Source of the DNA: Eubacterium sp.
Lineage (GTDB): Bacteria; Bacillota_A; Clostridia; Lachnospirales; Lachnospiraceae
NCBI GenBank assembly: GCA_024687845.1
Contig: JAILEL010000367.1
Location: 1-15,802 of the forward strand
DNA length: 15,802 nt
Reading direction: 5' to 3'
Part shown: in pieces, positions 1 through 8,688 of the stretch
Layout of the letters: the number at the start of each line of letters is the position of its first letter
How positions within the stretch are numbered: position 1 is the stretch's first letter
The notes under the pieces: model-generated
What the model was told of the DNA's origin: nothing
Databases searched by the model: none
The model's input: the letters and a program-made list of their open reading frames with translations, nothing else
Translations under genes and position numbers: made by a program

Positions 1-1439
1 ATATTCTTAAGATTCTTGCAATTTCTAAAGGAATTAGCTCCAATAACTGTTACGTTAGCTCCTATGATAAGAGTTTTGGTCTTTGTAAAGCCCTTGAAAG
101 CGTTCTGTCCAATACTTGAAATCTTGTACTTAACGCCACCAAGATTTACTACATTTTTAATCTCAATCTTAGCAAGGGATTTCTTTGTAGCACCGATAAC
201 TGCAACTGTTCCTGGAGTCTTAAGTGTACCAGCCTTTGTAACCTTATACTTAAAGTTTCCACTCTTAAGTACTGTTCCCTTCTTAGCAGGATTGATGATA
301 AATGTTGTCGTTGCTTTTCCAGTATATTTGCCTTTTCCTGTTACTGTCACAGTAGCTGTTCCAACATTCAGATTATTTTTATATGCAACAGTATAATCAG
401 CACCATTTACAAGTCCTGGAATAACTACTGCAGGTTTTCTGGCTGTTCCATTATAGAAACATGAGGTTGCTGAAAGAGTTATCTTAACCTTGCTTATATC
501 CAGAACAGTTCCATTAACTATTGAAACATTATTTGACACATTTACAAAAGAACTACCCTTTGTTGAATAGAAAGTATCTATCGTACCAATTGCACTATCG
601 ATCTTGATTATGATTGTTCCCTCCATTGCAGAAAGGTTGCCCTTGGTCATAATCATAGCTGAAGGCTTGGTTACATTATTTGCACCCGTTTCTCCATTCA
701 GATTCACTATAATAGTTCCATTTGTTATAGTAATTGATTCAGCGGTATGGATAGCTTCTCTGTAACCTACTGTTTTTTTACCGTTCTTATTAGTTGTATT
801 CGTATATGGATCCATATCCATATTTATAGAACCTGACTTCATTACGAAGCTTCCGCCGAATTCCTTTGTTGTAGCCTTGCCCTTCTTATTCTTGGAAATG
901 TTGAGCTCGGCCTTACTTACTGTAATCGGATATGCAACACGTTCCATTCTGATATTAGGACCATTAAGAATAAGATCACCTGTAACAGCCAGTGTTCTTG
1001 TATAGCCTTTGGCATTCTTTCCGACGATATTAAGAGTTCCATTTCCTTCAAATGTAGCATCTACTCTTCTAAGCCTGAATGCATAATCCTCAGCATCCAT
1101 AAAACTCATACAGCTGACGGTATTGCTTCCAAGAATTTTAACCTTAATTTCTGTAAGCGCTGTTCTATCCTTGCTGGCAGAAATCACGATAGCTCCACCA
1201 TTATAGCCATTTAAAGTAAGTACCTTATTTGCCGCATCCCAGGTAATTCCATTTGCTGTTTTTCCGGCAGATAACTCAATTTTGTCCCTGGTGCTTGTAG
1301 AAGTAACATTAGGATAACATTCTACGGTAATCCCATTTACATCTGCAGCATTTACCTGAGTCTTTCCCCAAAGAAGCGAAAATGCTATTGCAAATGCCAG
1401 CAATATCCCCAATCTACCAAGTTTACATAACTTTTTCAT
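1..1439 (-). CDS. Secreted Ig-like / BspA-type LRR protein (partial, C-terminus off left edge)
   Basis: An open frame of 479 codons runs from an ATG at 1439 to the left edge without a stop. AGGAGG (1445-1450) lies 5 nt upstream. Residues 1-31 form a Sec signal peptide: basic MKKLCKLGR, a hydrophobic stretch, then a VNA cleavage site near 31. Residues 35-310 are repetitive beta-rich sequence (ITWDAANKVLTLNGYNG, NGTIIVNLNGETGANN) of the kind seen in surface carbohydrate-binding or beta-helix modules. Residues 325-385 are an Ig-like module (FYNGTARKPAVVIPGLVNGADYTV begins it; it ends KYTGKATTTFIINPA). Residues 435-479 start BspA-type LRR_5 repeats (ISSIGQNAFKGF, VIGANSFRNCKNL). It is probably an exported adhesin or surface protein; the cell-wall anchor, if any, lies outside. 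It starts 24 nt after the cyclase stop, so the two are probably co-transcribed. The ligand is unknown. Confidence 0.85.
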   Translation of the reverse strand, partial: MKKLCKLGRLGILLAFAIAFSLLWGKTQVNAADVNGITVECYPNVTSTSTRDKIELSAGKTANGITWDAANKVLTLNGYNGGAIVISASKDRTALTEIKVKILGSNTVSCMSFMDAEDYAFRLRRVDATFEGNGTLNIVGKNAKGYTRTLAVTGDLILNGPNIRMERVAYPITVSKAELNISKNKKGKATTKEFGGSFVMKSGSINMDMDPYTNTTNKNGKKTVGYREAIHTAESITITNGTIIVNLNGETGANNVTKPSAMIMTKGNLSAMEGTIIIKIDSAIGTIDTFYSTKGSSFVNVSNNVSIVNGTVLDISKVKITLSATSCFYNGTARKPAVVIPGLVNGADYTVAYKNNLNVGTATVTVTGKGKYTGKATTTFIINPAKKGTVLKSGNFKYKVTKAGTLKTPGTVAVIGATKKSLAKIEIKNVVNLGGVKYKISSIGQNAFKGFTKTKTLIIGANVTVIGANSFRNCKNLKN

Positions 1440-1463
1440 AATAACCTCCTCTTTCATATAAAG

Positions 1464-3374
1464 TTACTTTTTTTCACTCATTGAATCTATCAACTTATGA
1501 TATTTCTCTTTCTCCTGATACATAAACTTATCAGCTTGATCTATGTATTTTTCAATCGTTCCTTCATCATCCGGCTCAATTACAGCATATCCTACACTCG
1601 CATGAAGCATAAAAATAAGATTGAGGGATTTGAACTGAGCACTCATTGCTTCAGATATCTCCTTAATTAGCTGATTAATCTTATTTGGTTCCGGACACGA
1701 ACCTACTGCAATGAACTCGTCACCACCATATCTTCCAAACAGCCAGTCATCTGGAGAAAATGTCTTAAAGGCTTCTGCTGTCGCTTTAATTGCAAGATCA
1801 CCATTCAGATGCCCATAACGGTCATTTATAGTTTTCATTCTGTCAATATCCGCAAAAACAAGTATTGATTTCTGATGCTTTGCTTTTTGACTGGAAATGT
1901 ATTCATATAAAACTTTTTCACAGCCAGTACGATTATACATACCGGTAAGCGCATCTGTCATATATATTCGATTTAATTCTTTATTTGTTCTTTGTGAAAA
2001 AATATATCGACGCATACTGAATAAAAGTGCGTTCATGTTCCTTACAAATTTAGCCAGATCAAGATTGTAAAGAAGTTGTGGAGAATCCTTTATTGCAATA
2101 TATCCAATAATAAAATTAAGATAATTCATAGGTGCAAAAATATAAAGATGTGACTCTCCTTCTGTATGCGAATAATTAGGATAAAGCATTCTCGAATTGA
2201 AATGATCAATCGTTCTTCTTTCGCCATCTCTTAACTCATATAGAATGTCCATATCCTCACTATATCCGCGAATTCTCTCAGGGTATTCATCATCCCCCAT
2301 CTGGAAGAATTCAGACTCAGTACATAGACAATAATTTTTTCCGATAAGAGGGATATCTCTCGACGTCATGATACCTTTATCATAGAAATCTTCCTTGCGG
2401 GTTGCAAGGGATACAGGTATCTGAAGCCTCTGGAAGAATATATCCATGATATTTCCCTGAAGGTTATCAAAATAAAGGTTCCTTATTTTTGAAAATCGAT
2501 TCTTGATAACTTGTTCAGATGCAGGACATCTGCAGCTTTCGGAAGGAACAAAAAATGAGTCATATATTTCAACGAATCTTTCATCAGGATGCTTAATCTG
2601 ATACATCAGCTTGTCATATGCCTTTTCACCGAAGTTATCCCATCCTCTTGAAACCGTAGATAGAATAGGAAATGTATATTGACCATCCTTAATCATATCA
2701 AATCCAGTGAGAAGGACATCATCCGGTACTTTTATACCAAGTTCAGTAAGTGCTGAATTAATTCCAAGAGCCATATAATCATTTGCACATACTATAGCAT
2801 CCGGAAGTTCATTTCCTTTGTTCAGATATTCTTTAATAGAAGCATATGCTGTGTAGAAACCGAAATCACAATATAGTTCACCATACAGCTTCATATCATG
2901 TTCTTCAAGAACATCTACGAGAGCCTGACGTCGGGTAGTATTCTCTACATTTCCTTTAACACCATTTATGTACAGTATTTTCTTGGCACTGTGATCTTCG
3001 ATTAAATGAATAGCGAGTTCCCGTACACCATTATAATTCTCAGTCTTGATACAGGACATATTAGGAACTTCAACTTCAAGAGACAGCATAGGAACACCCG
3101 CACGCTGAAAACGTGCGCATACACGTTCCTGCTCATCAGGAAAGTTATAGGTATTGGTAAGCATAATAGCACCATCAAAATCTTCCGGATTTGGAAGGTG
3201 AAAGATGTTCAGCTGACATTTGTTCTGAAGTTCATGATCCATAACATCACAATAAGTTACAAAAACAAAAACATCAATGCCATCCTGCTGTGCTTTCTTT
3301 TGCATACCTTTTAAAATATATTCAATAAATTCGTTGCTGTATCCATTGGCGAAAACAGCTATACGATTATTCAT
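1464..3374 (-). CDS. LacI-type sensor / GGDEF diguanylate cyclase
   Basis: A 636-residue cytosolic protein with no signal peptide or membrane segment. Residues 4-275 resemble the periplasmic-binding-protein-like ligand domain of LacI/GalR regulators (IAVFANG, DFDGAIML, DAIVCANDYMALGI, DDVLLTGFD), but the DNA-binding helix-turn-helix is absent. A SCRC cysteine motif (280-283) closes that domain. A linker domain (290-460) follows, then GGDEF: DALTGMYNR at 474-482, metal-binding FADID at 507-511, and the intact active-site loop GRYGGDEF with GGDEF at 550-554. The RxxD product-inhibition site expected nine to six residues before the loop is missing (P and W occupy the R and D positions). It should make c-di-GMP in response to a small intracellular ligand, probably a sugar or nucleoside, though the ligand is inferred only from the fold. 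GGGGGAG lies about 8 nt upstream of the ATG. It precedes the secreted LRR gene. Confidence 0.88.
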   Translation of the reverse strand: MNNRIAVFANGYSNEFIEYILKGMQKKAQQDGIDVFVFVTYCDVMDHELQNKCQLNIFHLPNPEDFDGAIMLTNTYNFPDEQERVCARFQRAGVPMLSLEVEVPNMSCIKTENYNGVRELAIHLIEDHSAKKILYINGVKGNVENTTRRQALVDVLEEHDMKLYGELYCDFGFYTAYASIKEYLNKGNELPDAIVCANDYMALGINSALTELGIKVPDDVLLTGFDMIKDGQYTFPILSTVSRGWDNFGEKAYDKLMYQIKHPDERFVEIYDSFFVPSESCRCPASEQVIKNRFSKIRNLYFDNLQGNIMDIFFQRLQIPVSLATRKEDFYDKGIMTSRDIPLIGKNYCLCTESEFFQMGDDEYPERIRGYSEDMDILYELRDGERRTIDHFNSRMLYPNYSHTEGESHLYIFAPMNYLNFIIGYIAIKDSPQLLYNLDLAKFVRNMNALLFSMRRYIFSQRTNKELNRIYMTDALTGMYNRTGCEKVLYEYISSQKAKHQKSILVFADIDRMKTINDRYGHLNGDLAIKATAEAFKTFSPDDWLFGRYGGDEFIAVGSCPEPNKINQLIKEISEAMSAQFKSLNLIFMLHASVGYAVIEPDDEGTIEKYIDQADKFMYQEKEKYHKLIDSMSEKK

Positions 3375-3422
3375 CTATTAGCTCCCCCATTGTTTTGTTT
3401 TAGAAATCATGCTAATATGCTT

Positions 3423-3451
3423 ATTTTACCCCATTTAGACATATTGAACAA
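3423..3451 (-). promoter_or_regulatory. Candidate sigma-70-type promoter for the first cyclase gene
   Basis: On the minus strand TTGTTC (3446-3451) and TAAAAT (3423-3428) are separated by 17 nt. The -10 matches 5 of 6 consensus bases; the -35 keeps only TTG. It sits about 50 nt upstream of the start codon and just clears the miniature-element insertion that begins at 3454. Moderate support only. Confidence 0.4.
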
Positions 3452-3461
3452 GGTATTTATT

Positions 3462-3540
3462 GTTACTATTCACAGTTAACTCAAAAAGTGCCTGTAAGCA
3501 GTCATTTTTGTTACTTATCTCATGAACTGTGAATAGTAAC
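3462..3540. mobile_element. Miniature inverted-repeat element (MITE-like) with 8-bp target duplication
   Basis: The ends are perfect 16-bp inverted repeats: GTTACTATTCACAGTT at 3462-3477 and its exact reverse complement at 3525-3540, around a 47-nt core with no coding capacity. Immediately outside both ends is the identical octamer TATTTATT (3454-3461 and 3541-3548), the classic mark of a transposed unit with an 8-bp target-site duplication. The minus strand of this element matches the plus strand of the copy at 15662: 23 of the first 25 bases agree, and both contain ACTGCTT-CAG further in. I do not recognise the parent insertion-sequence family. It lies between divergent genes (the first cyclase and pncB), so it could alter expression of either. 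Confidence 0.85.
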
Positions 3541-3563
3541 TATTTATTCTATACTTTACATCG

Positions 3564-3592
3564 AGCACTTGCAATGCTCTTCGCAAAGTGCT
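3564..3592. other. Small hairpin upstream of pncB
   Basis: AGCACTT (3564-3570) pairs with AAGTGCT (3586-3592). Two more G-C pairs form inside after a one-base bulge, leaving a 10-nt loop. No proper T-run follows, so a terminator role is not well supported. It would lie in the 5' leader of pncB if transcription starts upstream of it, about 50 nt from the start codon. Confidence 0.4.
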
Positions 3593-3642
3593 TTAATTAT
3601 TCATAACTATCGTCGAAAATATAATAGAAAGGATTTTTAAGC

Positions 3643-4857
3643 ATGAAACTAAAACCTATCATTACAAGCTTACTCGAACAGGATATGTACAAGTACAGCA
3701 TGGGGCAGGCTATCTATCATCAGTTCCCATCCTACAAGACAACCTGGACCTTTAAATGTAGAAACAAGGACGTCACATTTACTGCTGATATGGTCGAGGA
3801 AATCAAAGAGCAGATCAAAGTCTTCTGTGAACTCTCTTATACAGAGGATGAACTTGAATATCTTAACAATATCAAATGGATCAGAGGTTCTTATGTGGAT
3901 TTTCTCAGAATATGGAAACCACGATATGAGGATTTTGAGATTACTGATGAGGCTGACTGTGGTCTCTCTATCGAAACCAAAGGTACCTGGCTCAACACTT
4001 CAATGTATGAGATACCAACCCTTGCCATCGTAAATGAGGTTTATTTCAGAATGGCTTATAATTATGATGAGTTGCTTGCCAGCTTCACGGAAAGGCTTGA
4101 AGATAAGTACGAAAAGCTTCAAAGTAACACCTGGAATGCTGGTACATTTTCCGAATTCGGACTTAGAAGAAGGCTTTCAGCAGAGGCACAGGAATTAGCT
4201 GTTATGAAGCTCTCTCATCTAAATGATACTTCTGAATGTGCCTCAACGTTCGTAGGAACCAGCAATGTATATCTTGCTAAAAAGTTTGGAATAACTCCAG
4301 TAGGAACAATGGCTCACGAATGGATAATGTGTGTAGGTCAGGGAAATCATAAACATAATCCTGCATATTCTAACTGGTATGCACTTGATGCATGGATTAA
4401 AGAATATGGTGTTCTGAACGGAATCGCACTTACAGATACTATCACAACAGATTGTTTCCTGAGAGATTTCCAGCTCACCTACAGCACTTTGTTCAGTGGA
4501 GTAAGGCATGATTCCGGAGACCCTATCGCCTGGGGTGAAAAGATGATCGAGCATTATGAATCCATAGGAATCGATTCAAAAACCAAGACTCTGCTCTTCT
4601 CTGACAGTCTGGACTTTAAACGTGCTGATGAAATACACAGCCATTTCCAAGGCAGAGCTAAGGTTGCTTTTGGAATAGGTACATATCTTGCAAATGATAC
4701 TAAGGTAAATGCACTCAACATCGTTATGAAGACAACCTTCTGTAATGGTCAGGATGTAGCAAAGATTTCTGATGTAGAAGGAAAAGGCATGTGCAAAAAT
4801 GATGATTATGTAGATTACCTGAAGAGATGTATCAACTGGAGAATCGACCATGAGTAA
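3643..4857 (+). CDS. pncB: Nicotinate phosphoribosyltransferase
   Basis: A 404-residue enzyme that joins nicotinate to PRPP, with ATP hydrolysis, to give nicotinate mononucleotide in the NAD salvage (Preiss-Handler) pathway; cytosolic. Length and motifs follow E. coli PncB (about 400 residues) from end to end: an N-terminal segment around DMYKYSMGQAIYHQFP (14-29), EFGLRRRLS (171-179), FVGTSN (203-208), GTMAHEW (221-227) with H225 at the position of the histidine that is phosphorylated in the family, ALTDTITTDCFLRDF (262-276), and the phosphate-binding RHDSGDP (288-294) followed by LLFSDSLDFKRA. AAGGA lies about 11 nt upstream of the ATG. It stands alone on its strand between two minus-strand cyclase genes, and a strong terminator starts 19 nt after the stop. 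Nothing ties it functionally to the neighbours. Confidence 0.95.
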   Translation: MKLKPIITSLLEQDMYKYSMGQAIYHQFPSYKTTWTFKCRNKDVTFTADMVEEIKEQIKVFCELSYTEDELEYLNNIKWIRGSYVDFLRIWKPRYEDFEITDEADCGLSIETKGTWLNTSMYEIPTLAIVNEVYFRMAYNYDELLASFTERLEDKYEKLQSNTWNAGTFSEFGLRRRLSAEAQELAVMKLSHLNDTSECASTFVGTSNVYLAKKFGITPVGTMAHEWIMCVGQGNHKHNPAYSNWYALDAWIKEYGVLNGIALTDTITTDCFLRDFQLTYSTLFSGVRHDSGDPIAWGEKMIEHYESIGIDSKTKTLLFSDSLDFKRADEIHSHFQGRAKVAFGIGTYLANDTKVNALNIVMKTTFCNGQDVAKISDVEGKGMCKNDDYVDYLKRCINWRIDHE

Positions 4858-4876
4858 TCAATAGAGTTTATTATAT

Positions 4877-4915
4877 CAAAAAGACAGTTGTTTTTGTAAA
4901 TCAACTGTCTTTTTG
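4877..4915. terminator. Bidirectional intrinsic terminator between pncB and the second cyclase gene
   Basis: CAAAAAGACAGTTG (4877-4890) is the exact reverse complement of 4902-4915, giving a 14-bp stem with an 11-nt loop. A-tracts on one side and T-tracts on the other make it usable from both strands. It sits between the convergent stops of pncB (4857) and the second cyclase (4949). Confidence 0.9.
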
Positions 4916-4948
4916 TATACTCTGCTTCGAGCAGCTATCTTACATAAC

Positions 4949-7321
4949 TCAAGTAAAATGCTTTCTTACACTCTGTCTTCTGTTCTTCTTAGCTTCGTAG
5001 AGGCATCCGTCTGCCTGATTCGTGAGATCTGCTATAGAATAATTCTCTGTACAGGTAAATGTTACACAACCTGTGGAAAACTCAACATAGTACGGCTTGT
5101 CACAAGCTTCATTAAACCTTCGGCAGCCCTCCTTCAATTTGTTAATAATCTCTTCTGTATCCTTATCATCATCAAATAATATAAAGGACACAAACTCGTC
5201 TCCTCCGATACGTCCGCAGATTGTACTCTCGCTATGAAAACTTCTAAAGGTTTCTTTAATGATTCTAGCCGCATTTTCCAGTGCAAAGTCACCATCTTTA
5301 TGTCCGAATTCATCATTTATCTGTTTCAAATGATCCAGATCGGAGAAGAATATCGCTCCACGTGATCCAATATGAGTACTTACCTCGGTCACTGCATTCT
5401 CAATAAATCCTCGTCTGTTATACAGACCTGTAAGAGCATCTGTTGAAGAAACAAAGCTAAGCACCTGATTCTTATTCTTCAATTCTTTGAGCGTATTATA
5501 TAGCTGCCTTTTAGCCTCATTCTCTTGTTCACTTATCTGCATATAAGCCATCGCTGTACTTATCTGAAGTGCAGCGCTATACATCAGGCCTATGGACTCT
5601 GGATCTATCTCACATAGGAGAATTCCATACTGATAAGCCTTTGCAAAAAGCAAAAATGCTACATAATTATGTTTTGAAGTACCTGGAAATCTAGATGCAA
5701 ATCCATCTTTTTTTGTAACAAAAGGTCTGTCCTTCTTGTCATAGACAACAACATTATTATTTGTATATTTCGCAGCCAGCTTCAGCTTGTCCGGGCAGAT
5801 AAACTGTGTATTCCTGTCACATACCAGAGGTTCTGGCAGCAAATAAAGATAAGCACTTTTTGCCCCCTGAGTAACTACATTTTCCAAAGCCAGACGATTG
5901 AATTCATTTTCATCATCTACCTTGTCAATCATATATCTTATTGATGCAGGAGCAGTCCAGTTCTTATTCAGCAGCAGCATTATCCTGTCTTCATCTTTTC
6001 TCATTACATAGGACGTAATATAATTATCTGTCACTTGAAGAATCTGTCCCATTTTAATCAGAATCTCAGCTTCCTGCACTTTTCCCATGAAATAACTCAT
6101 AACCATGTGAAAAGAATTCAAAAATCCGGAGAAATCTAGATTTCCTGTTCCATCCCTTCCACAAAGTCTCTGAATCTGAATAATAGCAGTGTCTGCAAGC
6201 TTATTATTGTCAGCGCTATCATTTTTTTCTAATATTTCAAAAAGTGTTTTTATTAGGAACTTGAAATATTCTCTACCGTATTTTCTGGCTTTTTCAGAAA
6301 CTATACTCTGATATGCACTTGCAGTCGCCAGTGAAATAGCACGATCTATCTTATCTGTATCTGATGATCCTTCTATACTTTCTAGAACCTCTGTAAGACT
6401 TAATTCCTCAAATGCTCCATGTGCCTTGCAGCCACATGACTGCCTTTTAAGGAACTGAGCAGGTATTTTCATTTTCATTGCCTTGGGATCTTTACAGAGC
6501 GAAACGGCACATTTTAAGGCACGATAGCCCATATCCAGTCCGTCCTGATTAGCTGTTGTAAGTGGAGGATCCATACGCTGAGCAAATTCAACATCATCAT
6601 AGCCTGTCACAGCTATATCTCTACCAGGTATCAGACCTCTTTTCTTACATACTCTGTAAATGCTCACTGCCATTTCATCATTAGCTGAAACTATAGCCTC
6701 CACATCAGGATTGTTATCCAGAAGACGTTCAACCAGTTCATCGACCTCTGAGGAATAATCACCATATTCAACCATATCCTCAGTCACCATAATATTATGA
6801 TTTTGCATAGCCTCACGATATGCGCGTTCTCGTTCGTTTGAATCCGTATTATTTTTGGGACCACTCAGATAAAGTATATCCTTATATCCATGATCTGAAA
6901 GCAAATGTTCCATAATGGTATACATGCTTCCATAATTATCACTTATAATAAAACTGTCACAGGACTGTTCATCATATTCCTCAAGAATCACTAATGGTAC
7001 GCTTCGATATTTTGCAGCAAAAGATTCTCTATCATCCTTATCCAGATAGATACATAGAGTCCCATAAGAAATAATAATCACATCAAGACCTGCAATCAGA
7101 GAATAATCATAAAGAGAATTGTACTGATAATTATAGGCAAAAAGGTCATTTTCATCACCCTTCCAATAATCTAATGCATTCCCCTGAGAACCAACAAAAA
7201 AAGTTATATTTACGCTTTCTGTCTTAGCCGCTTCACATATCCCACGGATAAGCTCCATAGGATGCTGGGTATGAACATTTCCAATCATAACCCCTATATG
7301 AAATACTTTGTCCTTGAACAT
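4949..7321 (-). CDS. LacI-type sensor / GGDEF diguanylate cyclase, long form
   Basis: A 790-residue cytosolic protein with the same plan as the cyclase at 1464-3374 but a longer middle. Residues 6-293 are a LacI/GalR-type ligand domain without a helix-turn-helix (FHIGVMIGNVHTQHPMELIRGI, EAIVSANDEMAVSIY, DIAVTGYDDVEFAQ), ending in the SCGC motif (295-298). Residues 310-590 are mostly helical with no family I recognise. A helical, coiled-coil-like stretch (about 596-620) leads into GGDEF: DALTGLYNRRGF at 628-639, FSDLD at 659-663, and GRIGGDEF with GGDEF at 706-710. The active-site loop is intact. The RxxD inhibitory site is absent. It should synthesise c-di-GMP under control of an unknown intracellular ligand. 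GGGGTG lies about 7 nt before the ATG. It is convergent with pncB and appears to be a single-gene transcript. Confidence 0.88.
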   Translation of the reverse strand: MFKDKVFHIGVMIGNVHTQHPMELIRGICEAAKTESVNITFFVGSQGNALDYWKGDENDLFAYNYQYNSLYDYSLIAGLDVIIISYGTLCIYLDKDDRESFAAKYRSVPLVILEEYDEQSCDSFIISDNYGSMYTIMEHLLSDHGYKDILYLSGPKNNTDSNERERAYREAMQNHNIMVTEDMVEYGDYSSEVDELVERLLDNNPDVEAIVSANDEMAVSIYRVCKKRGLIPGRDIAVTGYDDVEFAQRMDPPLTTANQDGLDMGYRALKCAVSLCKDPKAMKMKIPAQFLKRQSCGCKAHGAFEELSLTEVLESIEGSSDTDKIDRAISLATASAYQSIVSEKARKYGREYFKFLIKTLFEILEKNDSADNNKLADTAIIQIQRLCGRDGTGNLDFSGFLNSFHMVMSYFMGKVQEAEILIKMGQILQVTDNYITSYVMRKDEDRIMLLLNKNWTAPASIRYMIDKVDDENEFNRLALENVVTQGAKSAYLYLLPEPLVCDRNTQFICPDKLKLAAKYTNNNVVVYDKKDRPFVTKKDGFASRFPGTSKHNYVAFLLFAKAYQYGILLCEIDPESIGLMYSAALQISTAMAYMQISEQENEAKRQLYNTLKELKNKNQVLSFVSSTDALTGLYNRRGFIENAVTEVSTHIGSRGAIFFSDLDHLKQINDEFGHKDGDFALENAARIIKETFRSFHSESTICGRIGGDEFVSFILFDDDKDTEEIINKLKEGCRRFNEACDKPYYVEFSTGCVTFTCTENYSIADLTNQADGCLYEAKKNRRQSVRKHFT

Positions 7322-7353
7322 AGCAACACCCCTTGTTCACTTCATAACCAGGC

Positions 7354-7383
7354 AATATACGCCAATAAACTATACAATGTAAA
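7354..7383 (-). promoter_or_regulatory. Candidate promoter for the second cyclase gene
   Basis: On the minus strand TTTACA (7378-7383) and TATATT (7354-7359) are 18 nt apart; each hexamer matches the vegetative consensus at 5 of 6 positions. The -10 lies about 33 nt upstream of the start codon, leaving a short leader that carries only the ribosome binding site. Confidence 0.5.
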
Positions 7384-7432
7384 TATAACATGATTAACGT
7401 TTAAGATAAATATTTTATTTTATATAAATTAA

Positions 7433-7462
7433 GAAATGTCCACCGAGCAAAGTGAACATTTC
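7433..7462. terminator. Probable terminator at the end of the catabolic operon
   Basis: GAAATGTCCAC (7433-7443) pairs with GTGAACATTTC (7452-7462) over 11 positions with one mismatch, around an 8-nt loop. It lies about 50 nt past the stop of the last operon gene on the minus strand. The tract after it on that strand (TTAATTTAT) is a poor T-run, so efficiency is doubtful. A T6 run exists on the plus-strand side. Confidence 0.45.
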
Positions 7463-7510
7463 CTAATATTTTTTGATATATTTAATTACATTTATTTAAG
7501 CTGTCACTAA

Positions 7511-8671
7511 CTAGAATAAATATGGATGATCCCATAGGTTAAGCTTAGTTCCTATACCAAGTTCCAGAGCCTTTTCGTAACATTTCTTACCCCATGCTAC
7601 ATCTTCTACCGGCATACCTCCGACCGAATAGATGATAACTTCGTCATCAGACTTTCTTCCTTCCATCTTACCTGACAAAATAGCTCCTAGATTAATGATT
7701 TTATCCTTCTTCAGTTTCCCATCATGCACCAGATCCAACCATAAACATCCAGGAATATAAATCTGATTATATGTTGGATACGGATATTCTTCGGCCCACG
7801 CTTCGTAAAGCTTAATATTGTCGCAGACTAGCTTTGCCTTTCCACTACATACATATTCATCTGAAAAATCACATGAACCAGGTACACAGAACAGACATCC
7901 AGGCTTAATCCATTCCTCTTTTACAAATGGATACTGACTTCTATCCATCCCCATAGAAGTTGAAGTTGCAAAGCTCATGATATCTGAGCCTCTTACACAT
8001 TCCTCAAGAGTTTCAACTACTTCAATAGTGGTAAACTGTGGAAGATGCTCCTTTACAAATGAAATACATCTATCAATAGACTCCTTTCCTCTTCCCTTTA
8101 TCTTAAGAGTATCGAGAGTTGGACGAAGAGCTGCAAATGTTTCAATAGCTGTAATATTAATAACACCAGGACCAACAATACCGAGTACCTTTGCATCTTT
8201 AACTGCAAGATTCTTAACACCTGCTCCAGGAATACCAGATGTACGATATGCAGACAGAAGGTTTGCTGACATAAGAGAAAGTGGAGCACCTGTATCCTTA
8301 TCATTCAGCATAACCATAAGAATAGATCTCGGAAGTCCCTTCTCTCTATTCTCAACATTTGAACCATACCACTTCATTCCCGCCATAGCCGTTTCACCGC
8401 CTACATAAGCTGGCATTGCCATAAACCTTCTGTCAGGTCCACTCTTAGGCATATTAGGGAACTTAGGATGGTCAGGAAATGTGATCATCGTTCCATGTGA
8501 GTTTCCATTCTCACCACCCATTAAGTAGTCACCCTTATCAAGGGTAATAAGAAGTTCCTCCATGCATTCTGTACAAGCAACAACATCATTTACTCCAGCC
8601 TTCAACATATCTGGTTCACTAAGATATAACAGATCAAGTTTTGTGCTTCCTTCTTCAATTACATTAATCAT
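7511..8671 (-). CDS. Ornithine cyclodeaminase / mu-crystallin family protein
   Basis: A 386-residue NAD(P)-dependent family member, somewhat longer than typical ornithine cyclodeaminases (about 350). Visible family features are AGMKWY with K100, the carboxylate-binding SAYRTSGIPGAG with R143, a Rossmann glycine loop GIVGPGVIN (164-172), and SDIMSFATSTS (229-239), whose aspartate position D230 matches the catalytic one of the family. The family includes ornithine cyclodeaminase, pyrroline/piperideine-2-carboxylate reductases and opine-type imine reductases, so the reaction here is open. From memory, some close relatives carry the database name 'tyramine oxidase subunit B', which nothing in this sequence explains. 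AGGAGGG overlaps the stop of the permease gene; the gap is 17 nt. As the last operon gene it probably processes the cyclic or linear imine made by the upstream flavoenzyme. Confidence 0.85.
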   Translation of the reverse strand: MINVIEEGSTKLDLLYLSEPDMLKAGVNDVVACTECMEELLITLDKGDYLMGGENGNSHGTMITFPDHPKFPNMPKSGPDRRFMAMPAYVGGETAMAGMKWYGSNVENREKGLPRSILMVMLNDKDTGAPLSLMSANLLSAYRTSGIPGAGVKNLAVKDAKVLGIVGPGVINITAIETFAALRPTLDTLKIKGRGKESIDRCISFVKEHLPQFTTIEVVETLEECVRGSDIMSFATSTSMGMDRSQYPFVKEEWIKPGCLFCVPGSCDFSDEYVCSGKAKLVCDNIKLYEAWAEEYPYPTYNQIYIPGCLWLDLVHDGKLKKDKIINLGAILSGKMEGRKSDDEVIIYSVGGMPVEDVAWGKKCYEKALELGIGTKLNLWDHPYLF

Positions 8672-8688
8672 ACGTTTTCCCTCCTAAA

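Noticed and set aside
16..396. Plus-strand open frame of 126 codons
   Set aside because: It is antisense to the secreted LRR protein, whose minus-strand frame is open over the whole 1-1439 stretch, has a signal peptide and ribosome binding site, and shows clear domain motifs.
4913..5179. Plus-strand frame of 88 codons after the pncB terminator
   Set aside because: It overlaps the conserved GGDEF C-terminus of the second cyclase on the opposite strand, starts beside a terminator and shows no ribosome binding site or recognisable motif.
7511..8671. Naming the last operon gene as tyramine oxidase
   Set aside because: The sequence shows only the cyclodeaminase/mu-crystallin fold, with no copper or quinone amine-oxidase motif; the name would rest on a database label I cannot verify.
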